Source: Streptomyces sp. HUAS YS2
GTDB taxonomy: Bacteria; Actinomycetota; Actinomycetes; Streptomycetales; Streptomycetaceae
DNA: 64,000 nt
Direction of reading: 5' to 3'
Assembly: GCF_033343995.1 (NCBI RefSeq)
Contig: NZ_CP137573.1
Coordinates: forward strand, 1,488,001-1,552,000
Shown: in pieces, positions 1 through 9,225 of the stretch
Position numbering within the stretch: position 1 is the stretch's first letter
How the letters are laid out: the number at the start of each line of letters is the position of its first letter
Notes under the pieces: generated by a model
Database searches by the model: none
What the model was told of the DNA's origin: nothing
Seen by the model: the letters and a program-made list of their open reading frames with translations, nothing else
Translations under genes and position numbers: made by a program

Positions 1-2391
1 CTGGAGGACCGTCGCGACGGGTGGGTAGCCCGCCGCGATGACGGTGTACTCGCCGGAGGACAGGTCCACGAAGCGGAACGTGCCGTCCGGGCCGGTCGTC
101 AGCGTGTCGACGACGTTCCCGGCCGCGTCGAGGAGCGTCACGCGGGCGTCCTCCACCGGCCGGCCGCCGCCCGCCCGCACCGTGCCGCGCAGCACCGCCC
201 CGCCGGCGAGTTCCACGTCCTGACGGGTCTCGCGCGCCGCCTGCACGGTCACCGGCAGAGCCACGGGCCGGAACGCGGGGGCGCTCGCGGCCAGGGTGTA
301 CTCCCCCGCCACCAGCTCGGTCATCACGTAGCCGCCGTCCCGCCCGCTGCGCGTGGACGCGACGACGTCGCCGCGTACGTCGGTGAGCGTCACCGCCGCG
401 TCCCGTACCGGCGTGCCGTCCGCCGTGGCGACCGTACCGGCCAGCCGGCCGGCCCCGCCGAGCACCACGTCCAGTTCCACCGGCCGGTCGCCGACGGTCA
501 CCGAGACCGCCTGCGGCTGGTGGCCGCCGGCCGCCGCGATCAGCACGTACGAACCCGAGCCGGGCACGCTCAGCGCGTACCGCCCGTCCTCCTCGCTCGC
601 GCCGCGTCCGATCTGCTGTCCCTGGACGTCGATGAGGGTGAGCGCGGCGCGCGGCACGCAGGACCCGTCGGGGTGCTGGACGGTGCCGCAGACGGGCACG
701 CCGGCGAGGCCGGGGGCCGAGCTCCTCGCCCTCGGGACGGCGGGGGCCTCGGCGGTGTGGGTGGGGTGGGACACCAGCGGTTTCTCCTTGAGGAAGAAGG
801 CGAGGAGGAGGCCGAGCGCGAGGACCGGCACCAGGTAGAGGAAGATCCGCGGCATGGCCTCCGCGTACGCGTGGATGTACGCGTCGCGCAGCACCGGCGG
901 CAGCGCGTGCACGGTCTGCGGGGTGATCGACTCGGCGTCGGGCAGCTTCACCCCGGCCGGGAGTCCGGCGGCGACCCCGTCCGCGAGGCGCTCCGACAGC
1001 GCGCCGTCGAGCCGGTGGGCGAAGAGGGTGCCGAAGACGGCCGCGCCGACGCTGCCGCCGATCTGCCGGAAGTAGTTGTGCGCGCTGGTCGCCGCGCCGA
1101 GGTCGGCGGGCGGCACGGAGTTCTGCACGGCGAGGATCAGGACCGGCATGACCAGGCCGATGCCGACGCCGAGCACCGCCTGCCAGACGCTGTGGTCCAG
1201 GCGGGGCGTGCCGACGTCCATCCGGGAGAGCAGCCACATGCCGACGACGGACACGGCGCCGCCGAGCACCGGATAGATCTTGTAGTGGCCGGTACGGCTG
1301 ATGAGCTGCCCTGAGACGACGGACGCGAGGACGATGCCGCCCATCAGCGGCAGCATCAGCAGCCCCGACTCGGTGGCCGTGGCGCCCTCGACCATCTGCA
1401 GGAAGGTGGGCAGGTAACTCGCCGCGCCGAACAGCGCCACCCCGATCACGGCACCGACCAGGCTGGTCACGGTGAAGACCGAGTCGCGGAACAGCCGCAG
1501 CGGCAGGATCGGTTCGGGCGCGTGGTGCTCGACGACCAGCAGGAGCACGGTCGTTCCGGCGGCGCCGGCGGCGAGTCCGAGGATCACCCGGGAGTCCCAG
1601 GCGTACTCGGTGCCGCCCCAACTGGTCAGCAGGACCAGGCAGGTGGAGGCGGCGGCGAGCAGGATCGCGCCGAGGACGTCGAGCCGCGCGCGGGTCCGGG
1701 GCCTGGGCAGCTTCAGCACCCCGGTGACGACGGCGAGCGTGATCAGACCGAAGGGGACGTTGAACCAGAAGCACCAGCGCCAGGAGACGTGGTCGGTGAA
1801 GAACCCGCCGAGCAGCGGCCCGGCCACCGAGGCGAGGCCGAAGGCCGCGCCGATGAGACCCATGAACCGGCCGCGCTCGCGGGCCGGGACGATGTCGGCG
1901 ATGATCGCCTGGACACCGATCATCAGCCCGCCCGCGCCGATGCCCTGGACGGCGCGGAAGGCGATGAGCTGGTCCATCGTCCGCGACCAGCCGGCGAGGG
2001 CCGAGCCGGCGACGAAGACGACGATGGCGAACTGGAAGACGCCCTTGCGGCCGAAGAGGTCGCCGAGTTTGCCGTAGACCGGCAGGCCGATGGTGGCGGT
2101 GAGCAGGTACGCGGTGATCGCCCAGGACATCCGGTCGAGGCCCTGGAGTTCGCCGACGATCTTCGGCAGGGCGGTGGCGACGATCATCTGCTCCAGTGCG
2201 GCGAGCAGCAGCGCGAGCATCAGCCCGACGAAGACCAGCCGGGTGCGGCGTGGGCCGAGTTCGTACGCGGCGGACCCCTGCGCATCGGATCCGGCTCCGG
2301 CCGCCCCCGCCGCCGGCTCCTCGAAGACACCCGGCTCCGGTTCCGCGGCCTCCGGCGACGCACCGTCTCCCGCGCCCTTCACCAGCGTCAT
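1..2391 (-). CDS. DHA2-family MFS drug exporter fused to carboxypeptidase-regulatory-like repeats (3' end cut by window)
   Basis: The reading frame stays open from the start at 2391 to the left edge (797 codons seen, no stop). Residues about 50-535 form an MFS transporter of the 14-helix EmrB/QacA (DHA2) type, with the motif A-like loop [11 protein letters not shown] near residue 107. After the last helix (LGLLLAFFL) a hydrophilic tail of about 260 residues holds three tandem carboxypeptidase-regulatory-like units, each with the pattern GTV..DG.PV..A.VTL.D..G and ending GEYT or SYVL; the third runs off the window. Such proteins export drugs or metabolites by proton antiport; the substrate is unknown. 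An in-frame ATG at 2433 would add 14 residues. The fused tail is unusual, since a 14-helix transporter should have its C-terminus in the cytoplasm. Confidence 0.88.
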   Translation of the reverse strand, partial: MTLVKGAGDGASPEAAEPEPGVFEEPAAGAAGAGSDAQGSAAYELGPRRTRLVFVGLMLALLLAALEQMIVATALPKIVGELQGLDRMSWAITAYLLTATIGLPVYGKLGDLFGRKGVFQFAIVVFVAGSALAGWSRTMDQLIAFRAVQGIGAGGLMIGVQAIIADIVPARERGRFMGLIGAAFGLASVAGPLLGGFFTDHVSWRWCFWFNVPFGLITLAVVTGVLKLPRPRTRARLDVLGAILLAAASTCLVLLTSWGGTEYAWDSRVILGLAAGAAGTTVLLLVVEHHAPEPILPLRLFRDSVFTVTSLVGAVIGVALFGAASYLPTFLQMVEGATATESGLLMLPLMGGIVLASVVSGQLISRTGHYKIYPVLGGAVSVVGMWLLSRMDVGTPRLDHSVWQAVLGVGIGLVMPVLILAVQNSVPPADLGAATSAHNYFRQIGGSVGAAVFGTLFAHRLDGALSERLADGVAAGLPAGVKLPDAESITPQTVHALPPVLRDAYIHAYAEAMPRIFLYLVPVLALGLLLAFFLKEKPLVSHPTHTAEAPAVPRARSSAPGLAGVPVCGTVQHPDGSCVPRAALTLIDVQGQQIGRGASEEDGRYALSVPGSGSYVLIAAAGGHQPQAVSVTVGDRPVELDVVLGGAGRLAGTVATADGTPVRDAAVTLTDVRGDVVASTRSGRDGGYVMTELVAGEYTLAASAPAFRPVALPVTVQAARETRQDVELAGGAVLRGTVRAGGGRPVEDARVTLLDAAGNVVDTLTTGPDGTFRFVDLSSGEYTVIAAGYPPVATVLQ

Positions 2392-2655
2392 GCCGCCCAC
2401 CTGCCGCTCCCCTCGTCGCGTCCGCGACGCCATTCTTCGCATCAGGAGCGAAGCGGGATCAAGCCGGATGGTACGGGAGATCAGGGGCGGAGAGCGGCGT
2501 GAACGGCCGGGCGCGGACGCACAGTTGGCGCGCTCATCAGCGACTTTCCCGCGCCCCGGCGCACTCCGGGGCACGACACGGGCGCTCCCGGGCCGTGAGG
2601 GAGAACCACCCGAACCGGTGAGCGCCGTGCCGCCCCGCGCGGGGTTCCGCGAGGG

Positions 2656-3099
2656 TTACTTCTGGACCTCGGCGGCGAGCTTGTCGAGCACGGCGTCGTA
2701 GATCCGGGCGAGGCCCTTGGGTGCGAAGGTCTTCTCGAAGAAGCCGCCGATGCCGCCGGCGCCGTTCCAGACCGTGGTGACGACGGCCTTGGACTTCCCC
2801 TCGCCCGCCGGGGTGACGGTCCAGGTGGTGACCATGGAGGAGTTGCGGTCCTTCTCGACGAGCTGCCCGTCGGTCGGCTCGGTCACCTCCAGGAGGCAGT
2901 CGCGGATGCGCTTGCTGGTGGCCTGGAGCTTCCAGTGCACGAGCGTGCCCTCGCCGTCGCCGCCCTCGCGCACCTCGTACTCGCTGAAGTGCTCGGGGAG
3001 CACCTTCGCCCGGGTGCCCGAGTAGTCGGCCAGGGCGTCGAACACCGTCTCCGCGTCCGCCGCGATGATCCGCTCCGTCGTGGCTTCGACCTGCGCCAT
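2656..3099 (-). CDS. SRPBCC (START/polyketide cyclase-like) family protein
   Basis: A 147-residue protein starting MAQVEATTERIIAA. The start at 3099 has a perfect GGAGG site 6-8 nt upstream; a longer frame from 3189 lacks one. The opening (I.A....VFDALADY), the central strands and the C-terminal helix match the SRPBCC/polyketide cyclase fold, a hydrophobic pocket for small lipids or aromatic ligands. No enzymatic residue identifies a reaction, so the function is open. It is divergent from the radical SAM gene and shares with it a 147-bp intergenic region containing a LexA-type box. A CCCCGCGCGGGG palindrome at 2634-2645 lies just after its stop and may aid termination. Confidence 0.8.
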   Translation of the reverse strand: MAQVEATTERIIAADAETVFDALADYSGTRAKVLPEHFSEYEVREGGDGEGTLVHWKLQATSKRIRDCLLEVTEPTDGQLVEKDRNSSMVTTWTVTPAGEGKSKAVVTTVWNGAGGIGGFFEKTFAPKGLARIYDAVLDKLAAEVQK

Positions 3100-3191
3100 T
3101 CCACTTCCTCCAGCTTCGGGTTCCTCGGGGGTACGGGCCCATCCCATCACCTGCGCCCCGCCGCCCAAAATCCGGGTTGCGACGATCAAGG

Positions 3192-3203
3192 GAACATGTG
3201 TTC
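3192..3203. promoter_or_regulatory. LexA/SOS box (GAAC-N4-GTTC)
   Basis: GAACATGTGTTC is a perfect 12-bp palindrome matching the Gram-positive/actinobacterial LexA consensus GAACNNNNGTTC. It sits 43 bp before the radical SAM start at 3247 and about 90 bp before the divergent SRPBCC start, overlapping the likely promoter (TATTCT at 3204-3209 could be a -10). LexA repression and DNA-damage induction of one or both genes is inferred. Confidence 0.65.
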
Positions 3204-3246
3204 TATTCTCGGGTCAGTGCGAGGCAGTACTACCGAGGAGGCGTCC

Positions 3247-4275
3247 ATGCGCTGGGACCATCTGGGCGACGAACCCGCCGCCACCACGGACCCCGCCCTG
3301 TTCGGCGCGGGCGCGGTCACCACCCGCACCTTCGACACCCCCGAGTTCCGCGGGATCACCTTCCACGAGGTGCGGGCCCGGTCGATCGTGAACCGGGTGC
3401 CGGGCGCGTCCCGGATGCCGTTCGAGTGGACGGTCAACCCGTACCGGGGCTGCACGCACGCCTGCGTGTACTGCTTCGCCCGCAAGACGCACAGCTATCT
3501 GGACCTCGACACCGGGATCGGCTTCGACTCGCAGATCGTGGTGAAGATCAACGCCCCCGAGCTGCTGCGCCGGCAGCTCGCCTCCCGCCGCTGGCAGGGC
3601 GCGCACATCGCGATGGGCACCAACGTGGACTGCTACCAGCGCGCGGAGGGCCGCTACCGACTGATGCCGGGGATCATCGCGGCGCTGCGCGACCACGCCA
3701 ACCCCTTCTCCATCCTCACCAAGGGCACGCTGATCCTGCGCGACCTGGAGCTGCTGCGGCAGGCCGCGGACGTGACCGAGGTCGGCATCTCCGTCTCCGT
3801 CGGCTTCACCGACCAGCAGTTGTGGCGCACGGTGGAGCCGGGCACCCCCTCGCCGCAGCGTCGTCTCGACGTCGTGCGCACGCTCACCGGGCACGGCATC
3901 GGCTGCGGCGTCCTCATGGCCCCGGTCATCCCCTTCCTCGGCGACCGCCCCGAGCAGCTGCGCGAGACGGTCCGGGCGATCGCCGAGGCCGGGGCGACGT
4001 CGGTGACCCCGCTCGTGCTGCACCTGCGACCGGGGGCACGCGAGTGGTTCATGGCCTGGCTGCGTGAGCACCACCCGGGGCTGGTCGGCCGGTACGAGCG
4101 GATGTACGCGGACGGCGCGTACGCACCGACCTGGTACCAGCGCCGGATCACCCGCCAGGTGCATGAGCTGGCCGCCGAGTTCGGGATCGGACCGGCGCAT
4201 CGGGGCGCGTCCCGGCGCATACCCGAGCCCGACGCGCCGGCGCTCGCGGGGCCGACGCAGCTCACCCTCCTCTGA
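3247..4275 (+). CDS. Rv2578c-family radical SAM protein (SplB-like)
   Basis: A 342-residue radical SAM protein with the cluster motif C-x3-C-x2-C (Cys69, Cys73, Cys76 in RGCTHACVYCFAR) for a SAM-binding [4Fe-4S] centre. The Y-C-F-A-R context and the later ILTKGTLILRD segment place it in the Rv2578c / COG1533 group, related to spore photoproduct lyase and annotated broadly as DNA-repair photolyase-like. The start at 3247 has a GAGGAGG site about 6 nt upstream. The SOS box at 3192-3203 supports a DNA-damage role, but the lesion or substrate is not known. A hairpin at 4291-4309 follows the stop. Confidence 0.88.
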   Translation: MRWDHLGDEPAATTDPALFGAGAVTTRTFDTPEFRGITFHEVRARSIVNRVPGASRMPFEWTVNPYRGCTHACVYCFARKTHSYLDLDTGIGFDSQIVVKINAPELLRRQLASRRWQGAHIAMGTNVDCYQRAEGRYRLMPGIIAALRDHANPFSILTKGTLILRDLELLRQAADVTEVGISVSVGFTDQQLWRTVEPGTPSPQRRLDVVRTLTGHGIGCGVLMAPVIPFLGDRPEQLRETVRAIAEAGATSVTPLVLHLRPGAREWFMAWLREHHPGLVGRYERMYADGAYAPTWYQRRITRQVHELAAEFGIGPAHRGASRRIPEPDAPALAGPTQLTLL

Positions 4276-4290
4276 TTGGGTCAACTCTCG

Positions 4291-4309
4291 GCGGAAGTGG
4301 TCCTTCCGC
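4291..4309 (+). terminator. short hairpin after radical SAM gene
   Basis: Seven-bp perfect arms GCGGAAG / CTTCCGC separated by five bases, 16 bp after the stop of the radical SAM gene and just before the next gene. No U-tract follows, as is usual in streptomycetes. Confidence 0.4.
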
Positions 4310-4334
4310 TCGGGCTTGCGGGCACGGACGCCCT

Positions 4335-5972
4335 ATGAACCCACGCGCAGGAGTGCTGTTCGCCGCGGGGGCGCTGCTGACCGGTACGGTCGCCGCCCTG
4401 CCCGCTTCCGCGTCACCGGCACTCGACCCTCCCTCGACAAGGCAGGCGACACCGACGAGCGGGCCGACGACGCGTCCCGCCGCCCGGCTGATCTGGACCG
4501 GCTGCGCCACCAAGCGCTACCCCCGGCTCGAATGCTCGTCCCTCACCGTGCCGCTGGACCACGACGCTCCGAAGAGCCGGACGATCACGCTCGCCCTGTC
4601 CCGGGTCGCGCACACCGCCAGGACCTCCCAGGGTCCGCTCCTCGTCAACCCCGGCGGCCCTGGCGGCAGTGGCCTGTCGATGGCCGGGTTCGTCGCCGCC
4701 TCGCTGCCGGCGAAGCTGGCCGCGCAGTACGACGTGATCGGCTTCGACCCGCGCGGCGTCGGCCGCAGCGAGCCCGCCCTGAACTGCCTGCCCGGCCACT
4801 TCGAGCCGGTACGCCCGGACTCCGTGCCGCGCGACTTCGACGCCGAGCAGGCCGGTCTGGAGCGGGCCCGCTCCTTCGCGGCCGCCTGCGGGTCCAAGTA
4901 CGGCGACCTGCTCCGGCACATGGACACGGTCAGCACCGCGCGGGACCTCGACGCGATCCGCCGGGCGCTGGGCGCGCCGAAGCTCAACTACTTCGGCTAC
5001 TCGTACGGCACCTACCTCGGCGCCGTCTACGCGAAGCTGTTCCCGGAGCGCGTGCGCCGGTTCGTACTGGACTCGATGGTCGACCCGAAGGGCGTCTGGT
5101 ACGAGGACAACATCGCCCAGGACCTCGCCTTCGACACCCGGCACAAGGCGTTCGCCGCGTGGGTGGCGCGGCACGACGCCACGTACCGGCTGGGTTCCGA
5201 CCCGGCCGCCGTCGAGGCCGCCTGGTACACGATGCGGGACGCGCTGCGCCGTACACCGGCCGGCGACGTGGTCGGTCCGGGCGAGCTGGAGGACACCTTC
5301 CTGCCGGGCGGCTACTACAACGGCTACTGGCCGCAGCTGGCCGCGGCGTTCGCCGCGTACGTCAACGACAAGGACAGCGCGCCGCTGGTCGCCGCGTACC
5401 GGACCTTCGGCGCGACCGACTCCTCGTCGGAGAACGGCTACTCCGTCTACACGAGCGTGCAGTGCCGGGACGCGGCGTGGCCGCGCGACTGGAACGTGTG
5501 GCGCGCCGACAACTGGGCGGTGCATTCGAAGGCCCCCTTCTCCACCTGGAACAACGCCTGGTACAACGCGCCCTGCGCGTTCTGGCCGGTGGAATCGCGC
5601 TCGCGGGTCGACGTGACGAACGCGGAGGTGCCGCCGATGCTCCTCTTCCAGGCGACGGACGACGCGGCCACCCCGTACGAGGGCGGTGTCAGCCTGCACC
5701 GGTCGGTGGCCGGCTCCAGCCTGGTAGTCGAGGAGGGCGGCGGGAATCACGCGGTGACGCTGGGCGGGAACAGTTGCCTGGACGAGCACCTGGTGCGCTA
5801 CCTGGAGACGGGCGCGGTGCCGCGCGGCGCGGACGGCGCGGAGGCGGACGCGACCTGCGCGGCGCTGCCCGACCCGAAGCCCGCGAAGGCGGGCAGCGCC
5901 CGCGCGGCCGCCGCGCCGAGCGCGGCGACGGGCGGCGCGGCGTTGCACGGACTGCTCGGACACCGGGGCTGA
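4335..5972 (+). CDS. secreted alpha/beta hydrolase, tripeptidyl aminopeptidase (S33/TAP-like)
   Basis: A 545-residue exported serine hydrolase. An N-terminal signal peptide (ATGs at MNPRAG, hydrophobic core to about residue 27) leads to an alpha/beta hydrolase core: the oxyanion region NPGGPGGSG near residue 105, the nucleophile elbow GYSYG with Ser223, a C-terminal TDDAATPY acid region, and NHAVTLGG carrying the likely catalytic His. The C-terminal CLDEHLVRYLETG segment is typical of the TAP-like domain in Streptomyces tripeptidyl aminopeptidases (Tap, SlpD/SlpE). It should release short peptides from extracellular proteins. The ribosome-binding site is weak. A small 6-bp-arm hairpin (5969-5986) overlaps the stop codon. 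Confidence 0.88.
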   Translation: MNPRAGVLFAAGALLTGTVAALPASASPALDPPSTRQATPTSGPTTRPAARLIWTGCATKRYPRLECSSLTVPLDHDAPKSRTITLALSRVAHTARTSQGPLLVNPGGPGGSGLSMAGFVAASLPAKLAAQYDVIGFDPRGVGRSEPALNCLPGHFEPVRPDSVPRDFDAEQAGLERARSFAAACGSKYGDLLRHMDTVSTARDLDAIRRALGAPKLNYFGYSYGTYLGAVYAKLFPERVRRFVLDSMVDPKGVWYEDNIAQDLAFDTRHKAFAAWVARHDATYRLGSDPAAVEAAWYTMRDALRRTPAGDVVGPGELEDTFLPGGYYNGYWPQLAAAFAAYVNDKDSAPLVAAYRTFGATDSSSENGYSVYTSVQCRDAAWPRDWNVWRADNWAVHSKAPFSTWNNAWYNAPCAFWPVESRSRVDVTNAEVPPMLLFQATDDAATPYEGGVSLHRSVAGSSLVVEEGGGNHAVTLGGNSCLDEHLVRYLETGAVPRGADGAEADATCAALPDPKPAKAGSARAAAAPSAATGGAALHGLLGHRG

Positions 5973-6009
5973 CACCTCGCTGTCAGAGGCATCCGCGAGG
6001 ATGGCGGGC

Positions 6010-6435
6010 ATGACGACGCATCTCACCCATGTGCCCGCCCCCGCAGGGCTCGCCGCGAGTCCGCAGTACAGCCATGTCGTCTGGGGTACCGGCCGGTTCG
6101 TCGCGATATCCGGCCAGTGCTCCTTCGACGCCGAGGGAGCGGTGGTCGGGGCCGGCGACCCGGCGGCACAGGCCCGTCAGGTGTTCGCGAACCTGCGCCG
6201 CTGCCTCGCCGCCGCGGGCGCCGGGTTCGGGGACGTGGTGAAACTGACGTACTTCGTCACGGACGTGGCGCACCTCCCGGCGGTGCGGGCCGCACGGGAC
6301 GAGGCGTTCGGCGCGGCTCCCCTGCCGGCCGCCTCCGCGGTCCAGGTCTCCGCCCTCGTCCGGCCGGAACTGCTGATCGAGATAGAGGCGTTCGCGCTCG
6401 TCCCGGACGAGCGCGAAGCCGACGCTCCGGCCTAG
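6010..6435 (+). CDS. Rid family (RidA/YjgF-like) protein
   Basis: A 141-residue Rid-fold protein. A GAGG site at 5997-6000 is correctly spaced for the ATG at 6010; an ATG at 6001 is possible. Typical features include ISGQCSFDAEG near the start, a central NLRRCLAAAG helix, DVVKLTYFVTD, and the closing LIEIEAFALV strand. RidA enzymes deaminate reactive enamine/imine intermediates using an Arg located in the PARSCVEV segment; the matching segment here is PAASAVQVS, so that Arg is replaced by Ala. This points to one of the Rid subfamilies without deaminase arginine, and the role is unclear. Its TAG stop shares the tetranucleotide CTAG with the stop of the convergent HEAT-repeat gene. Confidence 0.85.
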   Translation: MTTHLTHVPAPAGLAASPQYSHVVWGTGRFVAISGQCSFDAEGAVVGAGDPAAQARQVFANLRRCLAAAGAGFGDVVKLTYFVTDVAHLPAVRAARDEAFGAAPLPAASAVQVSALVRPELLIEIEAFALVPDEREADAPA

Positions 6436-7052
6436 TCGGCGAGCCGGCGAGTCGGCTGGTCCGCGAGTCGGCCGAGCGCGGTGCGGGCGGCCGGGCCGAG
6501 CCTCGGGTGCGGGATCGCCGCCTCCAGGACCGGCCGCGCGCGGACGTCGCCGAGCGCGCCCAGGCCCTCGGCGCAGGCGACGCCCACCCGCCAGTGCGGG
6601 TCGTCCGCCTTGAGCCGCCGCTCCAGGACGGTCATCAGCGCCGGCACCGACTCGGGCGCGCGCAGATCAGCGAGCAGACGGACCGGCAGGAGGGCGTAGG
6701 CGACGCGGAGTTCGTTGGTCGCGAGCGCCGCGGCGGCCCGTGCGGTGCGCGGGTCGCCGAGCCGGGCCAGCGCGTACGCGGCCGAGACGCAGCGCTCGGG
6801 GTCGCGGTGGTTGAGCAGCAGGACCAGGGCCTCGAAGGCGCGGGCGTCGCCCGCGAGGCCGAGCCGGAAGGACGCGATCTCCCGCGCCCAGAGCGGCTGT
6901 CCGGGCGCGGTCAGGACGCGCGCGAACTCGCTTTCGTCCCGGGTCGCGACGAGTTCCTCGAAATCCGCCAGGGCGGCTTCGGAGTCGCCTTGGATCTCGT
7001 CCCGCAATCGATCGATCATCGAGCAGAATTCCGGGTCCCGAGCGATATCCAT
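6432..7052 (-). CDS. HEAT-repeat protein
   Basis: Starting at the ATG at 7052 (MDIARDPEF), a 206-residue protein made of helical pairs that read as HEAT/PBS-lyase-type repeats: FEALVLLLNHRDPERCVSA, AAYALARLGDPRTARAA, VPALMTVLERRL, ACAEGLGALGDVRARPV. Such proteins are protein-interaction scaffolds; no catalytic motif is seen. The open frame extends to 7340, but those extra residues have non-protein-like composition and overlap the regulatory region of the next operon. The gene is convergent with the Rid gene, with the two stop codons overlapping. No neighbour suggests a specific partner. Confidence 0.7.
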   Translation of the reverse strand: MDIARDPEFCSMIDRLRDEIQGDSEAALADFEELVATRDESEFARVLTAPGQPLWAREIASFRLGLAGDARAFEALVLLLNHRDPERCVSAAYALARLGDPRTARAAAALATNELRVAYALLPVRLLADLRAPESVPALMTVLERRLKADDPHWRVGVACAEGLGALGDVRARPVLEAAIPHPRLGPAARTALGRLADQPTRRLAD

Positions 7053-7113
7053 GGCGTGCAGCGTATCCGCGATCCAGATCACATTTTCCGTACTTCTCAG
7101 GGCTGGCGCGCTC

Positions 7114-7148
7114 GTTACCCGCCGGTTAATCTCAAGTGAGCGGGTAAC
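7114..7148. promoter_or_regulatory. inverted repeat GTTACCCGC ... GCGGGTAAC
   Basis: Two perfect 9-bp arms (7114-7122 and 7140-7148) separated by 17 bp, in the intergenic region between the HEAT gene and the 3-hydroxyacyl-CoA dehydrogenase. The left arm is also part of TTACC-CGCC-GGTTAA. The size and symmetry suit a dimeric regulator, possibly the TetR protein encoded just downstream, but the regulator is not identified. Confidence 0.45.
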
Positions 7149-7364
7149 CCCCGCACCGCCCATGACGGCCTGGTGACGCAGCCGTTGTGGGATCGAGTTT
7201 GTCGGTTCGGCAGTTTTCGACGTGACTCCGGGACAGAGTCCGTCGCTTTTTCCCACGCGTTCCGCGCGCATGGCGCGACCGTACGCACGCGTGTTTCCCA
7301 GCGATTCGTTCGCTCCCGCATTGCCGCCCTCAGTCGTCACTCTTCACCTCCCTGGAGTCCCCTG

Positions 7365-9146
7365 ATGGACACCCCTCTCTCCACCATCGCCGTCGTCGGC
7401 CTCGGCACCATGGGCACCGGCATCGCCGACGTGCTCGTCCGGGCCGGCCGCGAGGTCATCGGCATCGACATCAGCGAAGCCGCCGTCCGCAACGCGGTCA
7501 CCGCGCTCGAGGCCTCCACGGCCCGCGCCGTGAGCCGCGAGCGCATCACGGAGGAGGAGCGGCAGGACGTCCTGGCCCGCTTCCGCACCTTCACCGACCT
7601 GCAGGCCGCCGCCGAGGCCGACCTCGTGATCGAGGTCGTGCCCGAGTCGTACGAGGCCAAGCAGGAGGTGTTCCGGGCGCTGGACACCATCGTCCGCCCC
7701 ACCACGATCATCGCCACCGGCACCAACGCGCTGTCCGTCACGCGGCTGGCCGCCGACTCCGCGCACCCGGAGCGGGTCCTCGGCCTGCACTTCTTCACCC
7801 CGGTCCAGGCGATGAAGCTGGTCGAGGTGGTCTCCTCGGTCCTCACCGCCCCGCAGGCCGTCGAGGCCGTCACGTCGCTGGCGCTGGACCTCGGCAAGGA
7901 GCCCGTCGCGGTCGGCGACCGCCCCGGCTTCGTCGCCGACGGGCTGCTGTTCGGCTACCTCAACCAGGCCGCGGCGATGTACGAGGCCAAGTACGCCTCC
8001 CGCGAGGACATCGACGCCGCGATGCGGCTGGGCTGCGGCCTGCCGATGGGCCCGCTGGCGCTGCTCGACCTGATCGGCATCGACACCGCCCGTACCGTCC
8101 TGGAGGCGATGTACAGCGAGTCCCAGGACCGGCTGCACGCCCCCGCCCCGATCCTGAAGCAGCTCAGCGAGGCCGGCCTGACCGGCCGCAAGTCGGGCCG
8201 CGGCTTCTACACGTACGAGGCCCCGGGCTCCGCCGAGGTCGTCCGCGACGCGCTGACCCCGCTGGAGGCCGCCGCGGCGGGCACCGGCCGCGAGGTCCGC
8301 TCCGTCGGCGTCGCCGGCTCCGGCACCATGGCCTCCGGCATCGCAGAGGTCTTCGCCAAGGCCGGGTACGACGTCGTCCTGGCCGCCCGCTCGGACGAGA
8401 AGGCCGAGGCCGCCAAGGCCCGGATCGCCAAGTCGCTGGGCCGCTCCGTCGACAAGGGCCGGATGACCGGCGAGGCGCGCGACGAGACCCTGGCCCGGAT
8501 CACCCCGGCCGGCTCGCTGGACGCCTTCGCCGACGTCGACCTGGCGGTCGAGGCGGTCGCCGAGGACCTGGCGGTCAAGCAGGAGCTGTTCGGCCGGCTG
8601 GACAAGATCTGCAAGCCGGGCGCGGTGCTGGCCACCACCACCTCCTCGCTGCCCGTCGTCGCCTGCGCCCGCGCCACCTCGCGCCCGCAGGACGTCATCG
8701 GCATGCACTTCTTCAACCCGGCCCCGGCGATGAAGCTGGTCGAGATCGTCCGCACGGTGCTCACCGCCGACGACGTCCACGCCACCGTCCGCGAGGTCAC
8801 CACGAAGATCAGGAAGCACCCGGTGGACTGCGGCGACCGGGCCGGCTTCATCGTGAACGCGCTGCTCTTCCCGTACCTGAACAACGCGATCAAGATGGTC
8901 CAGGAGCACTACGCCACGCTGGACGACATCGACGCCGCCATGAAGCTGGGCGGCGGCTACCCGATGGGACCGTTCGAGCTGCTCGACGTGGTCGGCCTGG
9001 ACGTCTCGCTCGCCATCGAGCAGGTGCTGCACCGCGAGTTCCGGGACCCGGGTCTCGCCCCGGCGCCGCTCCTCGAGCACCTGGTGGCCGCGGGCTGCCT
9101 GGGCCGCAAGACGGGGCGCGGCTTCCGCGAATATGCCCGCCGCTGA
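7365..9146 (+). CDS. tandem-duplicated 3-hydroxyacyl-CoA dehydrogenase (3-hydroxybutyryl-CoA dehydrogenase)
   Basis: A 593-residue protein containing two complete 3-hydroxyacyl-CoA dehydrogenase units (about 1-285 and 293-593), each with a Rossmann start (VGLGTMGTGIA; VAGSGTMASGIA) and a C-terminal helical domain. The second unit has the canonical active site: TTSSL, GMHFFNP and GFIVN. In the first unit these read GTNAL, GLHFFTP and GFVAD, so the usual Ser and Asn are changed while the His is kept. The enzyme interconverts acetoacetyl-CoA and 3-hydroxybutyryl-CoA with NAD(P), feeding crotonyl-CoA to Ccr, whose operon lies just downstream. The ATG at 7365 is chosen because the Rossmann fold begins right after it; a GGAG site lies about 10 nt upstream. 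Confidence 0.9.
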   Translation: MDTPLSTIAVVGLGTMGTGIADVLVRAGREVIGIDISEAAVRNAVTALEASTARAVSRERITEEERQDVLARFRTFTDLQAAAEADLVIEVVPESYEAKQEVFRALDTIVRPTTIIATGTNALSVTRLAADSAHPERVLGLHFFTPVQAMKLVEVVSSVLTAPQAVEAVTSLALDLGKEPVAVGDRPGFVADGLLFGYLNQAAAMYEAKYASREDIDAAMRLGCGLPMGPLALLDLIGIDTARTVLEAMYSESQDRLHAPAPILKQLSEAGLTGRKSGRGFYTYEAPGSAEVVRDALTPLEAAAAGTGREVRSVGVAGSGTMASGIAEVFAKAGYDVVLAARSDEKAEAAKARIAKSLGRSVDKGRMTGEARDETLARITPAGSLDAFADVDLAVEAVAEDLAVKQELFGRLDKICKPGAVLATTTSSLPVVACARATSRPQDVIGMHFFNPAPAMKLVEIVRTVLTADDVHATVREVTTKIRKHPVDCGDRAGFIVNALLFPYLNNAIKMVQEHYATLDDIDAAMKLGGGYPMGPFELLDVVGLDVSLAIEQVLHREFRDPGLAPAPLLEHLVAAGCLGRKTGRGFREYARR

Positions 9147-9225
9147 CCCGTACGCGGGGTGGGGCGGGCTGCTGGAGCCCACCGGCGGCCCGCCCCCGCA
9201 GGCGCACTCTCCTGCACCGATGCAG

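Noticed and set aside
2634..2645. CCCCGCGCGGGG as a definite terminator
   Set aside because: It is a short symmetric word without loop or further stem, so it is only mentioned with the SRPBCC gene.
5969..5986. Hairpin CTGACA-CCTCGC-TGTCAG as a terminator
   Set aside because: Only 6 bp of stem and it contains the stop codon; too weak to list separately.
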